Below, in pieces: positions 13,037-26,427 of a stretch of 64,000 nt of DNA. The stretch is taken from the NCBI GenBank assembly GCA_963691815.1, contig OY829652.1, positions 19,924,486 through 19,988,485 on the forward strand, read 5' to 3'. The notes under the pieces were generated by a model. The model did no database searches. It worked only from the letters and a program-made list of their open reading frames with translations, and was not told where the DNA came from. Within the stretch, counting starts at the first letter, position 1. Each line of letters begins with the position of its first letter. The stretch comes from Echiichthys vipera. Taxonomy: Eukaryota > Chordata > Actinopteri > Perciformes > Trachinidae. A program made the translations under genes and the position numbers.

Positions 13037-13385
13037 TAGGGCAGCGTGGTGGTTAGCAATTCCGCCTCACAGTAAGAGAGTTCCTGGTTTGAATCCCGGC
13101 TAGGGCCCTTCTGTGTTGAGTTTGCACATTCTCCCCGTGTCTGCAATGGTTTTCTCCAGGTTCTCCGCCTTCCTTCCAAAGACATGCATGTGTTAGGTTC
13201 ATTGATGACTCTAAATTGCCCATAGGTGTGAATGTGAGTGTGAATGATTGTCTGTCTCTGTTTGTCTCTATGTGCCCTTTGTCCAGGGGGTACCCCGCCT
13301 TACACCCGATGTCAGCTGGGATCGGCTCTAGCCCCCCGCAACCCCGATAAGGACAAGTGGTTGAAGGATGATTACGGGAAGATAC
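13037..13385 (+). mobile_element. Teleost interspersed repeat with tRNA-like box B
   Basis: It contains GTGGTTAGCA and GCCTCACAGTAAGAGAG, then the box B-like GGTTTGAATCCCGGC, then CTCTAAATTGCCCATAGGTG and CAGCTGGGATCGGCTC, ending with CGATAAGGACAAGTGGTTGA. This ordered series is one of the most common repeats I know from teleost genomes. The copy is moderately diverged and has a shortened left end. Whether it is a true SINE or a non-autonomous DNA element is unresolved here. Confidence 0.75.
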
Positions 13386-15589
13386 TAAGATTGCAATATG
13401 TTTTTAGATAACAAATTATTTAACTTTTGCTGCAATTATGTAGTCAAGGTATAAAAAAATAACATTCAGCTGAATGTTGCTTCTGTCTGATAACAAATTA
13501 CAGTCTCTCTTTATGTCAGATATATTGTTTTTCTCTTCTAGTTAACGAAATAAACTGGATCACACATTGATTTCACTTGTCACCATTTCAACTTTCATTA
13601 TAATTGAAATAACAGAATATGAAAATAACTGAAACTGATGAAAAATATAATTAACAGTGCAAGGGGTTATCTGAAGATGAAAAAGACCATTCAACTTTGT
13701 ACTGATATACAAATTAATTTTTTTTCAAGTACATTGAGATAAATGAAGAATTATATTTTGATATATGGCTTTAGTCACTGCACATTTGCTGTACTGCATG
13801 TTATAATAGCAGCAGCGATTCTTAGGACCAAGTTGTATTGGATGTCACTGATTTTCCCATGCAATGCACATACCTCCATGTGAGCTTATTATCTAACTGC
13901 ACTCTATTATTGCCCCATTACTGTATGTCATGTGCTGAAGGTCACACACTAGGAAAAGCCACCCTATAGCAATTTTTCTCCTTTGTTATAACAAATGTTG
14001 TATTTGCTCCCTGCTGTTCACGTCAAGGTGGATGCACACCACAAGAGTTCTGATATAACATGGATCCAATTACCCACACAGATGCAGAATATTAGGATAG
14101 AAACCCCTATAGAGGCCATATCCTATACCATCTAGATCAAGAGACCATGGCACAGACTGCAAATGTAGAATTTAATAGGCTGAGCAAGTCGTCAAGGAAT
14201 CCCTGAGTGTCTTCTCCCTTATTTAAAGAAATGAAATGGAAAAAATAAGAAAATCAGACAACACTGCCTCACTGTAGGAACATTACAACCAATCTATTAT
14301 ATAAGATAAAATGTGTATGTCTATGAAAAGGCTGCGTTTCCTTTAGATATGGAATGTGGAAGTTGGCTTTGCAGAGAGCGGGGGAGAAATCAGCAGTGTG
14401 GAGGTTTGATACAAAGTAAAACTGCTGAAAAACAGAACACTTTTTTGCGTGACTGAAATTAGGAGGGACAGAAACACAGCAAGTGGTATCTGCCTTCTTA
14501 GCCGAGGCTGAGCACATTTTTCAGTTTTATAATGAGCTGGACTATGTGGTGGACTCAAAATTAGACATTTAAGTGTGTCAACTATGTAGTGTGTAGGTCC
14601 ACTTCATCTTAAAAAACCAACCTCATATTAGGACATGCAAAAAGATAGTAAACACCTAAAGCTCATGCAGCAGTCATGAAGCCTGTAATGAAAACAAAAG
14701 TCTTTCTTGCTCTTCATACTGTACCACTATTCCAGAGCCACAACGTTTACTTCGGTTATGAATGATGACTACCTCAGTCGTAGAAAACAAGGAAAATGCA
14801 AATTTCATTAATGAAATGCAATGGTTTGAAAACTGCCTGGACTGAAGCTGCTGCCGTTTATGACACTTATTTTCTGACACACTAATCTTCTGTCAAATAC
14901 AATTTTGTGTTTGCCTAATTGTACAAAGTCACTATATTGTTTGTATCACTGAAAAATAAAATGCAGCAGCTTAATAAGAGATTAGAGATCCCATAATCTG
15001 CTGGATTGGTCGGATGGATTTGTCCAAATAATATGACTTTGGTAGAGTACTAGCTCCCATTTGTGCCACCAATGTACTGTATTCCCCAAATCAAACTGTG
15101 TCAGGTCTTTTAACCCTCTAACCTTGAACCTGTTTCCAAGGGTGTGTCTTTCTTTGCAGATTGCAACTTCACATAGATTTAACTTCATAGCAGCCTCCAT
15201 CTATTTTATTGCATAGCATGTATACAAGCATGTCAGGAGCCTCTCAGCTCTTTTGGTTAATTAGTTTATTGGCTTATTTAGTCAGTCTGCTAGTTCACTA
15301 GATTGAAGTTGCCTTTCTGGCTTATGTACATCAGTTATTATGCAAGTATGTTTTACGTATTATATTTTGTCTTCTTTGAAAATACTGTATCGGACAAGTG
15401 AGTGTTGTTCAGTGTTTTAAAAGTTGTGAATGAGTTGATAATAGAAGGTTAACTGACCTGAAACTTGAATCATATTAGTTCTAGTGCAACTGCAAATTAA
15501 CATACTGTGTATTTTCAGTCTCATTGTTTATTTCATAGTGTGAGAACTTGATATAGTTGTGTGAAAGTCATAGAGTATGGTCTATACCT

Positions 15590-15662
15590 ACTCTGTAAAG
15601 TGTCCTGAGATAACTTTTGTTATGATTTGGCATTATAAATAAAATTGAATTGAGTTTAATTG
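15590..15662 (+). mobile_element. Retroelement 3' tail fragment
   Basis: TGTAAAGTGTCCTGAGATAA followed by TTGTTATGATTTGGC and ATAAATAAAATTGAATTGA matches a frequent teleost retroelement tail that ends in ATTGA-type repeats. Only the tail is present. Confidence 0.5.
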
Positions 15663-17274
15663 AAAATTGGATAAAGTTGTGGAATCTCGCAAGTTCATAC
15701 TTTACTACAAACAAACAAAAGCTTTCTTTGTTTATAGTTTGGCTTTCCACCTATTCTCTTTTGAGATTATCATTATATATTGAAAATTGTATTGACACCC
15801 TGTGGACAAAACTTTATAGGACTGTCAATGAAATTTTTATTTTTATATCACAGTTAGTTATAGTGGTATTTATGATATCAATTGTTATCCTAGAAACCAC
15901 ATACACCCCAATTTTAAACCTCCGCAGCCTTTTAGTAGAGTACAACGAGCCTCTGAAGCATCTTTGAGTGTATTCTAACAGATACACCACAATGACTACA
16001 AACTCCGACTTATTAAGGGATCTGAAACACCATCACGGCAACTGAAAGAGTACACAACTTACTTGTTCAGCTTTTGGTTTCGGTAATCTATTTAGTTAGG
16101 ACTTTGACTTTGATGTAGAAACATCCTGACATGGTCAAACCAAATTGCAAATGCAAATTAGTCTGGAACTTCTCATTCATTTTTTATTTCCAAGAAGTGT
16201 TATCAACATCCGCACACCAACATACTTCTGGACGCAATTGGATAGACCTGCTATTAATCACGATGAATTAATTGTATGAATGATGAAATGAGCACCAAAC
16301 AAATATAAACACACTACAGCATGCAGAGATGAGCTGGGATGTTGTCATATCAATATTTTTTTGAACGATTGTTACTTAGTTTGCCATCAGAATTTGATAT
16401 TAGTACCGGAACAGCAAGTTTCACATCACCTGCAGTCATCTTGTTTATGTGAGGGTGCACAAGCCAAAAATTACATTATCATATATATTTTGCGCAAAGC
16501 CTGGAGGCTCAGAAAGTAACAAACCCACCCAAATTCATAAAAAATATCTCAATTTTCCACATACATCTGTCCCCTGTCTTTCTATCATCCTTTTCTTGTC
16601 ATTCTTTGGCTGCGCTCTCATAAAAAAGGCAAAGAAAACAAAAAAAGATGGAAAAAAAGAAAAAAGACACTATTTCCCTACATGATTGTTCTCTAACTAT
16701 TCAGGAAGGGGGGATGCCTACATACCCAAGAGAGCTATTCCCTTATGAAATCATTAATTTTAGAGAAACACTCCAACAGCAGCTGATACCGCTCATTAAG
16801 CCCCAGCTCTTCCTCCCTCTTGCATCTACCTGTAAACACCTTTCATTTCCTGGAAACTTTCACCTGGAGACCAGACCTTCAAATCAACAGGTAAGATTCA
16901 CCATTTACATGTTTGAGCTGTGCATACTGTATGTTCCTGCAAATGGAATACAAATGCTCATAATTGTGTATTAAGTCCTATTTCATTACAAGTGAATAAT
17001 CCGAAATTGTAGATTATTTTAATTATTGCTGATTTAGATGACTGAGCAAAGGAGATCCATAAAGCCGTCAGCGACTCTGGGGAAGTCACCGTGCCTGGAC
17101 AAGTCCAAACCACCATAAAACCACAAACATTTTGCCACTTTGGGTTTTCTGAGGATTTAACAAATTAGCTATGGCCAGCTTCCTCTAGCCACATATTTAG
17201 GATGCACTAATGAATATGTTGCATCTTATTTTTAGATCTTATTTGAGGTTTTAGATAGTAGTGGCTGCATGGGT

Positions 17275-17395
17275 ACAGCTGTTTCCCTCTGCTTCCAGTC
17301 TTTAACCTCATAACCCCTGCCTCCAGCTCTATACTAAACGTATAGATATGAGAGAGATGTCTACCCAAAATTGAAATGTTTCCTCCTTTAAATAA
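17275..17395 (+). repeat. Interspersed repeat family R1, copy 2 (fragment)
   Basis: CAGCTGTTTCCCTCTGCTTC then CAGTCTTTAACC and GTATAGATATGAGAGAGATG, in the same order as the other R1 copies. It is truncated and diverged at the right end. Confidence 0.65.
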
Positions 17396-18772
17396 TTAAA
17401 TGTATTATACAACCAATTCCATGGTAATTATTTTGTTCCATATAATAATTCTCTGTGAGATACACTTCAAACTTTAAGATGTGTTGGTTTCTCATCCTAA
17501 CCAGGACGATTTGTTTACCAGCTCACATTCGTGGAAACACTACTGATTAAAGTTACAAAAGGTCTTGCATGGCCGTTGGATGACCTGCATGCAATCAGCT
17601 AGTTGGCTGCCTCCCCTCTGCATCAGCAACACTGCCATCTGGATAAGCCCACACACACCTGTGCTTTCTGAGAGTGTGCCACAGAGAGGCAAGCAAGGCT
17701 GAATCATTGAAGCAGAGGTGGAGGGCAGGAGACAGGGCTGCAAAAGGTCATGCAAGGAATAACTGTGAATCACCCTATCCTTAGTTTAAAATACATAATA
17801 GCACTACTGTTCAGAAGAAGAAGTCAATCCTGTAAATGCCTCAGGTAAAATATGGACTAGCAGAAAAATAGATAGATAAAACTTTAAGTACTCTCCACTC
17901 TTTCTCCAAATACTTCAAATTCCTCCTCAGACGGACCAGACATTTATTTCCCTTGAGGAGTATAAACATGCCTATTGCAGAGGAAACTGATGTCACACAT
18001 TAAGCCACATTGTCTGCATCATTTTTACAAATGTAGCTTGGGGAAAAGATGAGGAGGGGTTAGCGACGCACCTGTTCCCTCACCGCTCTGGCACAATACG
18101 ACCTGATCCATGGATTAATGGTTGTCCACATCAAAAAGGTCAACTCTATTCCCCCTCAGGCTTGCAGCAAGAGTTGGCTGAGTTTGTGTGTGTCTGCAGA
18201 ATTCCAGAGAAAGCTGTCAGACGCCCCCCAGAGGAAGCCTGCTCTACACCCCTGTGCTCTGCTCATTCATTCATTAACCGGAATAATCCACACTCAGCTA
18301 AAAAACAAAGTCAACCACCGAACACTGTTTTGGGCTGAAGAAAGTGTGGAGATGGATGAAAGGACATCTGCAAGCTACAGGGGTGTGCAGATGTGGAGTG
18401 TGTGTATAGTGTGAGTGAGGGTGCGGACATGCTTTGGTTATTAAGCAGGGCTGAATCCTAAATGATTATTGACTAAGCTGTTTTTTCGGAGAAGACAGAG
18501 TGTTGAAGGAAGGTGCCAGGAGCCAATTTTACAAAACCTGACTTGCCTAAAAATGAGCTTACAAAAATGTCTGTAAACCTTTCTCAGCACAAGATCTGGC
18601 GATGTAGAGTTTACCTCCTCACAGTTCTTCTAATGAAATCATCAGAGGCCAGTCTATTTGTCGTGTTGCATATATACTATTTACTGCCCGCTAGACTGAG
18701 TCATTGTGTATCCATTTGAAACCCGATGAGAAAAACAAAAGCACCAAACTGACTTAAAATCACTAATCAATC

Positions 18773-18774
18773 CG

Positions 18775-18853
<79 letters not shown>
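18773..18853 (+). repeat. (TG)n microsatellite
   Basis: About 80 bases of nearly pure TG dinucleotides. Confidence 0.98.
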
Positions 18854-18854
<1 letters not shown>

Positions 18855-19056
18855 ATGACTCTTGCAGGATCTGAGATACCACTTATCTTTTATCTCAGGC
18901 AAATACACAGATATGAGTTGTAATTAACAGTGATTTGAAAGACCTTTGGCTCCACCACTAGTCAATGCCAGTGGGCTCCTTTTCCCTGTGCGATTACTAC
19001 CGCATTGTTCTTTTCCAATGACCTTGGCTCAGCACATAATCAAGTGTCCGATTACA

Positions 19057-19058
19057 GC

Positions 19059-19106
<48 letters not shown>
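19057..19106 (+). repeat. (CA)n microsatellite with one AAAC interruption
   Basis: A CA tract about 200 bases after the TG tract at 18773-18853, so the pair has opposite strand polarity. Confidence 0.97.
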
Positions 19107-19110
<4 letters not shown>

Positions 19111-19479
19111 CCTGACAGGCTTGTTAGCTTTTACAGCAATTACTGTGGTGCATATCTGAGTGGCTGTTGGACACATTCAGGGTGCATCAGTAATCAAAGA
19201 AGTTCTGTCTTGTGTAGCACTGCTGTTGCTTTGTGCTGGTTACATCCACAAATCTGTCTTATTTTAAACACAAATCTGACATCTCACTGACGCCCAAATG
19301 TTCTCACAATTAGAGGCCAGTGTTTCTTCAATTGGGTGGCTATTTGTTGTGAATGAAAGACATTTATTTAGATTTTCTTTCATTGGTCAGTAAGGGCTCT
19401 AAACCCCAGTTTGAGGTCCATATTTACCTTATGAGCAGATGAGGTGACATAATCAGCACATGCTGATGTATATCAGGAT

Positions 19480-19890
19480 ATCAAGGTGTACTCTGGGTTC
19501 GTGAGGGGTTGCAGTTCAGTGGGTTGAGGATCTCATCACTACTTTTCTGTCCTGAGCATCATTGGTCAGTAACCTTCATCAGAGTGTGGCTAAGATGAGG
19601 ATCGGCACCTCTAAATCTGAGGCCATGGCTCTCAGCAGGAAATCCGTGGATTGCTTACTCTTGGTAGGGAACAAGTCCTTACCTCAAGTGAAGGAGTTCA
19701 AGTAACTCGGGGTCTTGTTCACAGGTGAGGGGACAATGGAGCATGTGATTGGTCGGAGAATCGGCGCAGTAAGGGCAGTATTGCATTTGCTGTACAGCAT
19801 CGTTGTGACAAAAAAGAGAGCTGAGCCGGGAGGCAAAACTCTCGATCTACTGGTTAATCTCACCAGTCTTGGGGAAGACTCAGGACTAAG
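19480..19890 (+). mobile_element. Dead LINE fragment (reverse transcriptase C-terminal part)
   Basis: The + strand reads MRIGTSKSEAMALSRKSVD, then LPQVKEFK, an in-frame stop (TAA at 19703-19705), then LGVLFTGEGTMEHVIGRRIG. A frameshift near 19835 restores an AKLSIYW-like segment. This is the 3' part of the reverse-transcriptase ORF of a fish non-LTR element. The stop, the frameshift and the missing flanks show a relic. Confidence 0.75.
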
Positions 19891-20048
19891 TGTAGAGATT
19901 ATGTGTTGGCATGATAATGTTGTATGAGTGATGTATTGCTGTGGAAGGGGGCAGCAGCTAACCCAATTTTAGCCACTTATAAAAAGCCTAATATTACTTT
20001 AAGTGAGCAATATATATTTAGACTATTTACACCGCTTTACCTTTCTGT

Positions 20049-20246
20049 AAGACAGCTGTAATTCTACCCTGCAGGGCCTTGGAGTTGCTGGTCTACCACC
20101 ATCTTGATTGGTTAGTTTGTCTTTTATTGTGTGACTGGTGTTTTAAGAGGCTATAAACTAACAAAACTAACAATCAAACTAACTGATCGAGTCACTGGTA
20201 GACCACCAACAGCCGTGATCTGCAGGGTAATTACTGCTTTTGTCTG
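20049..20246. mobile_element. Foldback MITE with ~70 bp inverted arms
   Basis: The left arm (about 20050-20122) and the reverse complement of the right arm (about 20172-20246) share AGACA, GTAATT, ACCCTGCAG, TGGTCTACCA and GTTAGTTTG in the same order, with mismatches between. About 50 bases separate the arms. This is the architecture of a non-autonomous palindromic DNA transposon. No ORF is present. Confidence 0.65.
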
Positions 20247-20498
20247 GTGGCTTTGATGAGAGCATAGAACAACTTCAGTTCCCTGAGCGGGCTCTGTCTG
20301 AGGGCAAGGTAACGCAGTAAAAATATTCTAAATAAAGCATACAGTTTTTTAGGTGTGCCTTTGTTTAGGCAATCTAAAACACATGCCCACATCCACAGCA
20401 GTACGTTGCTTAGCTTCTGGGCTTGGACTCTATTTTCCAAACTGGGGGCATGTCGACTGCCATCTACTGTAGGTAATAAACTCAGTTACGGTTTTGGG

Positions 20499-20700
20499 CA
20501 GGGGCGACCAGGCAGGGGCGACCAGGCAGCCGCCCAGGGCGGCATTTTTTCATGACAATTGTGGGGCGGCACATACGGATTTCTATTATCTATCTGTAAT
20601 ATCCCTATGTGGGGATTTGGCAAATTAGCGCCCCCTGCAGCTGCATGCGCCCCAGCTTGCTGACTTTTTCCCTTGGACTGTGACCTGGCTCTGACGTCAC
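20499..20700. repeat. GC-rich repeat-like segment, possible hAT end
   Basis: It starts with a direct duplication of GGCAGGGGCGACCA (about 20498-20526), continues GGCAGCCGCCCAGGGCGGCA and runs into GCGCCCCCTGCAGCTGCATG. Ends of the CAGGGGCG type occur in hAT elements. I found no matching right end, so this is tentative. Confidence 0.35.
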
Positions 20701-22364
20701 TTACCAAGAAATAACACAGTTGCTTGGTCATTAAAGGATAAATGAAACAAAGCAATCGCAAACTGCACTCTTTCAGTGTTTTCGTAAGCGTTCACCTGGA
20801 GCTGTGAGGTGACGCTGCAGCTGTGGCAGGTGACACGAACGTCAACAGGAACTACAGGAAATGACTCACCTACGGTCCAGAAAACGGGCCATATCATAAC
20901 GTCACCTGGTAAGTGACAGTAGCATAGACCTTATCATTAACGTAAACGTAACAGCAGGGGGTTGTTGGTATATTGAATTGCATCCGTGAGGATCTCCTCC
21001 GGGAAGTAATTCCGTGTAGAACCGCCAGTGAATACACTGATTATAAAAACCTCATAAAACCCTACTTTAAAAAATAAGAACTGTCCTTTTAATCTTGTGC
21101 TACTTAGTGTCCACTGGAATGCAAATCTCCGGGATGTCAACACCGTTCAACTTCTGTAGTTCATTGTCATGAGAATTACAAAAAAATGAATGCTGTCTCG
21201 TTTTCTCAGAAGTGAAATATTATAACTAATAAACTAAATCTAAAATTAATTCGCATTCGTTTTATTTATTTATTTATTTTACCCGGCAATTGCATTTTGG
21301 TTTAGATTTGATTTAGTTTAAGTTTACTACAAATATTTTTGACAGCTTTATTTTTTTAAATTTTAATTTCAGTTATAGCTTACTAAATAACCCTGTACTA
21401 CTGGGGCTAAGAAACAAGCAGTTTACCCAGGCAAAGCATGCAACTAAAAGACCTGTTCCTTCCAAGCATAAGAAGAAAGGGGAATCTGCTGTCAACAGAT
21501 TTTCCTTCAAAGTAATGGTGTAAAACTGCATTTCAGAGTTATTGCATCACTGACTTTCTGAATTGCTGACGTTTTGCAAAAACATGGACTAAACAGCAAC
21601 AAAGGTTTAGTCAGCAATGTTTCATCAGTAACTGGTATGCTTAAATTCTTGAGTTTGGCTTTGAATTAATCCTTGGAAACTGCTCAATGAATGAATGCAA
21701 TACCGCCCGTGTGGTTGTGCAACATGGACCCTAATAAAAATGTATTGATGTAAATGGCCAGCGCTATACTGCCTTTTCTTCGCATGCTCTAGAGTTACCA
21801 TGGACAGCACCTGCATGCATACAGAGCTGAGACTGTGTATGAAGGGCAGACAGACAAAGTGACATTATTTATTTAGGACTTGTTTGGTGACATTTAGCAT
21901 GCAGAAATAAAGAAGTCCCTGCCGCAGCAGACATGAAGCCAGATGCAGTGAAAAAAGTAAAGACAAAACAAAAAAACATGGCAGCTAATAATGCTTCCCC
22001 ATGTGGCAACTATGTCAGGCCTCTCAAGCACATATTCATTATTCAGAGGGTGTTCCTCCATCTCTACCACTGCTCTACCCTTCCCAGTCATCCCCACCAT
22101 AGATTTATAATTTATCACCCCATCCCTATAAATCTTTAAGTGTTTTTAGAACACCCGTTGGGGATGTATAATTCAATGATCTGCACACCAAAGCAAGCTT
22201 TTTCCATGAAGGTAAAATAACAGAATATCCTCTGAAAAAAGCAGGGGCCATTCCCCTTGTGATATTATGTAACAGAAAACTATCCTGGAGAGCCCCTTCC
22301 AAATTATTTTCTGCATGTTGAACAGGTGCAGTGGAAGAAGATTGATTCTTTTGTTCCATCCCCC

Positions 22365-22391
22365 TCTGTCTGTCTGTCTGTCTGTCTGTCT
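22365..22391 (+). repeat. (CTGT)n microsatellite
   Basis: Six to seven CTGT units in a row. Confidence 0.9.
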
Positions 22392-23614
22392 AAGTTCTAA
22401 CACCCAAGCAGAACTGCGGTAAAGTGACCTTCGGCAGAATACAGAACCAAACTTGACTATCAAACTAAGCATGAGTGTCAACAAAACATTCACAGTAAAA
22501 AAATAAATAAAAATAATGTGCTAAATACAGTAGAATATTAGGTTGTGATGTTGGACTATTGTATGTATGACATGACGTGCAAAATTATATATTAGTACGG
22601 AAGTGTAACAAAATATTGAAAATATATATATGCAAAAACAGAATAGTGAGTCAAGCCAATGTTGTTAGTTAAGGGGTTGAGTGTGTTGTTGACTATATTC
22701 TAGTCAAGAGACTGTAAATAATAAGGTGTTGCTCTATTAATGCACTAAAAACAGCAAGACTAAAAACCATCTCTGCCACTGTCTGCTGACTCAGGAACGC
22801 ACAGAAACAAACAACTGTGCACCTGGATTTGTAAAGATGCTTCTCCCCAGTAATAATCCGACACACCCGAAGCCTCGGTACTGTGCCGTGAACTGTAAAG
22901 CCCATAAAACAGCCAGTTCATCGGCTGAATTAATAGTTTGAAAAAGTTTATTGGCAGGCTGTACCACTGAGAGGCAGTTAACGGTAATTTACGAGGCATT
23001 TGTCTGAGCTGTTTGTGGGATAATGTAGCCATCTGACTGTAAAAAGTATTGCCACATTTCAGATAATGTCTTTTGCCTTTTTTATTATTATTAATGAGAA
23101 AGTCAATATTACACAGTAGTGAATCCAAGCATGCCAACTCACAAATATTTGAAATATCCCAAATTAATCTCATATCTTTGCCAAATCTTTGCTGTGCAGT
23201 CTCTCAAAACAGGCACTTTAGAGTTTAAAATGTTTTTTATCTGTGTAGGTTTTGATATATTTTATCAACACCACCCTTTCGATACTCTTAGACAGCATCA
23301 TGTTTGGGCTTCATCGATTGTTAAGAAACTTTGCTTGGAGGAAGCTGATCTAAGCACCTTGTTGGTTTTTCTTTGGTTTGTGACACATTCTGTCACACTG
23401 ATCATCAGAGGATTCATGTTAGTTGTCTGTGAAGCAGCAGGAGAGATGTGAACATAGGGAAGCTTATCACATATGAAAGGATTTGCTGGGCGCCCTGCTG
23501 GGTTGACTTGTCCCATGCAGAACAATGTTCTTCACTATCTTCATAGTAAGATGTTGTAGATGGATCAGTTTTAAAGGTTCCCATTTTTAAATCTGCATGG
23601 CCCAATGTTGCACT

Positions 23615-23618
<4 letters not shown>

Positions 23619-23647
<29 letters not shown>
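23619..23647 (+). repeat. Poly(C) run, 29 bases
   Basis: Uninterrupted cytosines; the minus strand is poly(G) and could form a G-quadruplex. The length is likely to be uncertain in any assembly. Confidence 0.95.
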
Positions 23648-23648
<1 letters not shown>

Positions 23649-23812
23649 ACTTCCACCAAGTTATCAGGCCTCTCTTAAAAATAAGACCGTATGTCCCACT
23701 TAGCTATGATGCTATCAGGAAGCTCACTTTTGTCACCATGTTCCCGTGAAAATCATGATGTTGCAGGTCATAATCCCTGTATGAGTGTTGATCTACCGAA
23801 TCTCAATTATTT

Positions 23813-23853
23813 TAGCCCCTAGCCCCTAGCCACTAGCCCCTAGCCCCTAGCCC
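23813..23853 (+). repeat. (TAGCCCC)n short tandem repeat
   Basis: Five to six copies of a heptamer, one of them TAGCCAC. It resembles a telomere repeat but has no TTAGGG/CCCTAA register. Confidence 0.9.
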
Positions 23854-24300
23854 GTGGGTGTCTCATTCTGTCTTAGCGTATTCATGATTTGTGGGGTTAC
23901 ATCACAGTATGTTATATAGTAAAATGCCATGTTCACCACTGGAAACATTCACTGTGTAATATTCACTCACAGCAAATGTTTGCTCCCTGGACAATAAACT
24001 GGACTGCACTGTAGATGGATAACATTTAAGTCTCTTATCTAATAGTTTAGCCTTGAATTAGCTGCAGCCGTAAGCCTTTGTCCACAGTTAGCAGAACAGT
24101 TTTTCACCAATGGGACCTGCATCTGCATCTGTATCTGTAGAAGCCAACAGGAACACTCTCCAGTCATGGGCTAGATTTTCTAATGCCTGAATACAAAGTG
24201 TAGAAATCTATTTTTTTTCTCAGATCACTTGAATTATACGGAACCCCCCTAGGGTCATGGCAATCTTGATATTTTATTAAATCATTGAATAATTTGGTCT

Positions 24301-24488
24301 CAGTGCTGCCCTTGAACTAATGACATGACCATTCCTATTGAGAAGTAGCACAATATCTGCATACTTAATGTCCAGTTCCGACTAAAATTCAATCAGGAGA
24401 TCCATAGCATACTGCATGTGTAACTTCTCACCAGGGCACCTGAGATCAAGTAAATCAATGTCATGTCATTAGTTTAAGGGCAGCACTG
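24301..24488. mobile_element. 188 bp MITE with 28 bp terminal inverted repeats
   Basis: Bases 24301-24328 and the reverse complement of 24461-24488 agree at 27 of 28 positions, starting CAGTGCTGCCCTT. CAGTG-type ends suggest hAT, but the eight flanking bases on each side do not match, so no target-site duplication is evident. A related internal block (CCAGGGCACCTGAGAT) recurs at about 25005-25020. Confidence 0.7.
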
Positions 24489-25055
24489 AAGAGGCAGGCA
24501 CCAGTCACAGGGGACACATCGTTCTTCACACTCCTCCCCACAAACCGATAGTACAACACATCGGGAGGAGCAGGGGTAGGCCTTCTCCAGGAGTGGCAGG
24601 GACAGATTTAACCTTTAGGTGGGACTGACTGAATAATAAGTTAAAGCAGCGATAAATAGATTTGTTTATGACAGCTGTCGTGTTACGTTTGCAACAACTG
24701 TGTCAGTATTAGCGTTTCATTTAATTAGGGTATTTGAGTTAATTAGAATAGCCTGTTAAGTATGGATGTTCGCTACAGAGTTAACAGGTTGAGTTTTAAT
24801 GAGGTTCATGTTTGTTTACAATGCCATCTTGTGGTTAAAATCTGTAACAGCTTTTAGAACTTACATGTTCCTCTGTGTGTGCCAATATGCTGTAAATACA
24901 CAGATCTTAAGTCACAGACTGACTAGTGTCTTTATTCATCAAATTACAACAATTACCAAACATGAGTCACCTCCTGTCCACAGTGCGCATATGCGTAACC
25001 TTTCGCCAGGGCACCTGAGATATAAAAAAAAACAATGCTGATGCATGAGAACGCT

Positions 25056-25143
25056 AAATATTGCAAGGGCATGCAAAACACATTGCAAGGGAATGTAAAA
25101 GTATTGGGAGGACGCGCAAACTATTGCTAGGGAATGCAATAAA
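25056..25143 (+). repeat. Four diverged ~21 bp units
   Basis: Each unit begins ATTG and contains a purine-rich GGGAATGCAA-like core: ATTGCAAGGGCATGCAAAAC, ATTGCAAGGGAATGTAAAAG, ATTGGGAGGACGCGCAAAC, ATTGCTAGGGAATGCAA. Similar tracts are familiar from other teleosts. Confidence 0.6.
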
Positions 25144-26240
25144 AAAGTTCTTGCTGTGACCATAGGGGGGGCTTTGTAGAATATAATAAATAATGAAATA
25201 TTATTGACAACACCAAAAATAAACTGCCTAACCCAACTTTACCTAAAGTTGTTTTGTTGTTTTTTTTATTTATAAATATTCAATTTTATAGATAAATGCC
25301 AGATTTGGAACCAGGGGTGTAAAGTTATTGAAGAAATAAAACATTTTGAAAGTAACATCCTAATAGGTTGTTTATCTAGTCAAGAATATATTTCAACTGC
25401 CTTTACCTTTTCACACTCATTATCAGGTTCTAAATACAGGAAGGAAACTGAAGGTGTCAAATATAAGATAAGATTATGTTTCAGTTCAAACCCGGCTTTT
25501 CTCCTGCTCTTGACTCTGAATTACATGCACTTGTTTTTCAATCCTCTGCTGTCTTTATATCCTGTCTATGTTTAATTCATCTTGCTCACACTCTCACTGT
25601 TGCACAGTCCATTCTTGACCCTTGCACCATGTAACCTGCAACATGCTTTCTCTGCTATTAGGCATGTTGCACCCACGCTGTGGGAGTGACACCACCACCA
25701 GTTCTGCATGTGACAAAGAAAGGTCAGGCCATTACTATCTTGGAGAGGTAGCCTGCAGCATGATGGCTTCACTTTGACCACAACAGGTATGGTAAATGTG
25801 AATTAACATTAAATGTCATGTGTGTAAACTGTGAAGTGTATTGTCGTATGGGAAATTTTGTCGTGATTAACTTTAACTTTGAGCTTTGGGGTCATTATGC
25901 TGGTTTGGGTCCAGACCGCTTTCAGCCAAATCACACACCAGGTGGGTGATCTCCATAATTAAAATGCTTGAAAACGCTTTGTAAACAGGTTCTCAGGCAG
26001 TACATCAAGCTCCATTATATTTATTGTTATTATTATGTATTTTTCATAAACGGAGAAAAAAGCTAAATCCGATTATGCAAGGGAAATCTAAGCTGCTTAC
26101 ACTGACTGGGGTCCAAGTCAACTTTATTTATATATCACATTTCATACAATGTAAGCGCAATGTATTTCACGCAAAACAATTATAAAAACAAGACATGAAT
26201 ATGTATTTTAAAATACATACAAGCCCATCACAGATATATA

Positions 26241-26427
<187 letters not shown>

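Noticed and set aside
23813..23853. TAGCCCC heptamers as telomeric repeat
   Set aside because: The unit is TAGCCCC, not the vertebrate CCCTAA, so it is a simple local tandem repeat.
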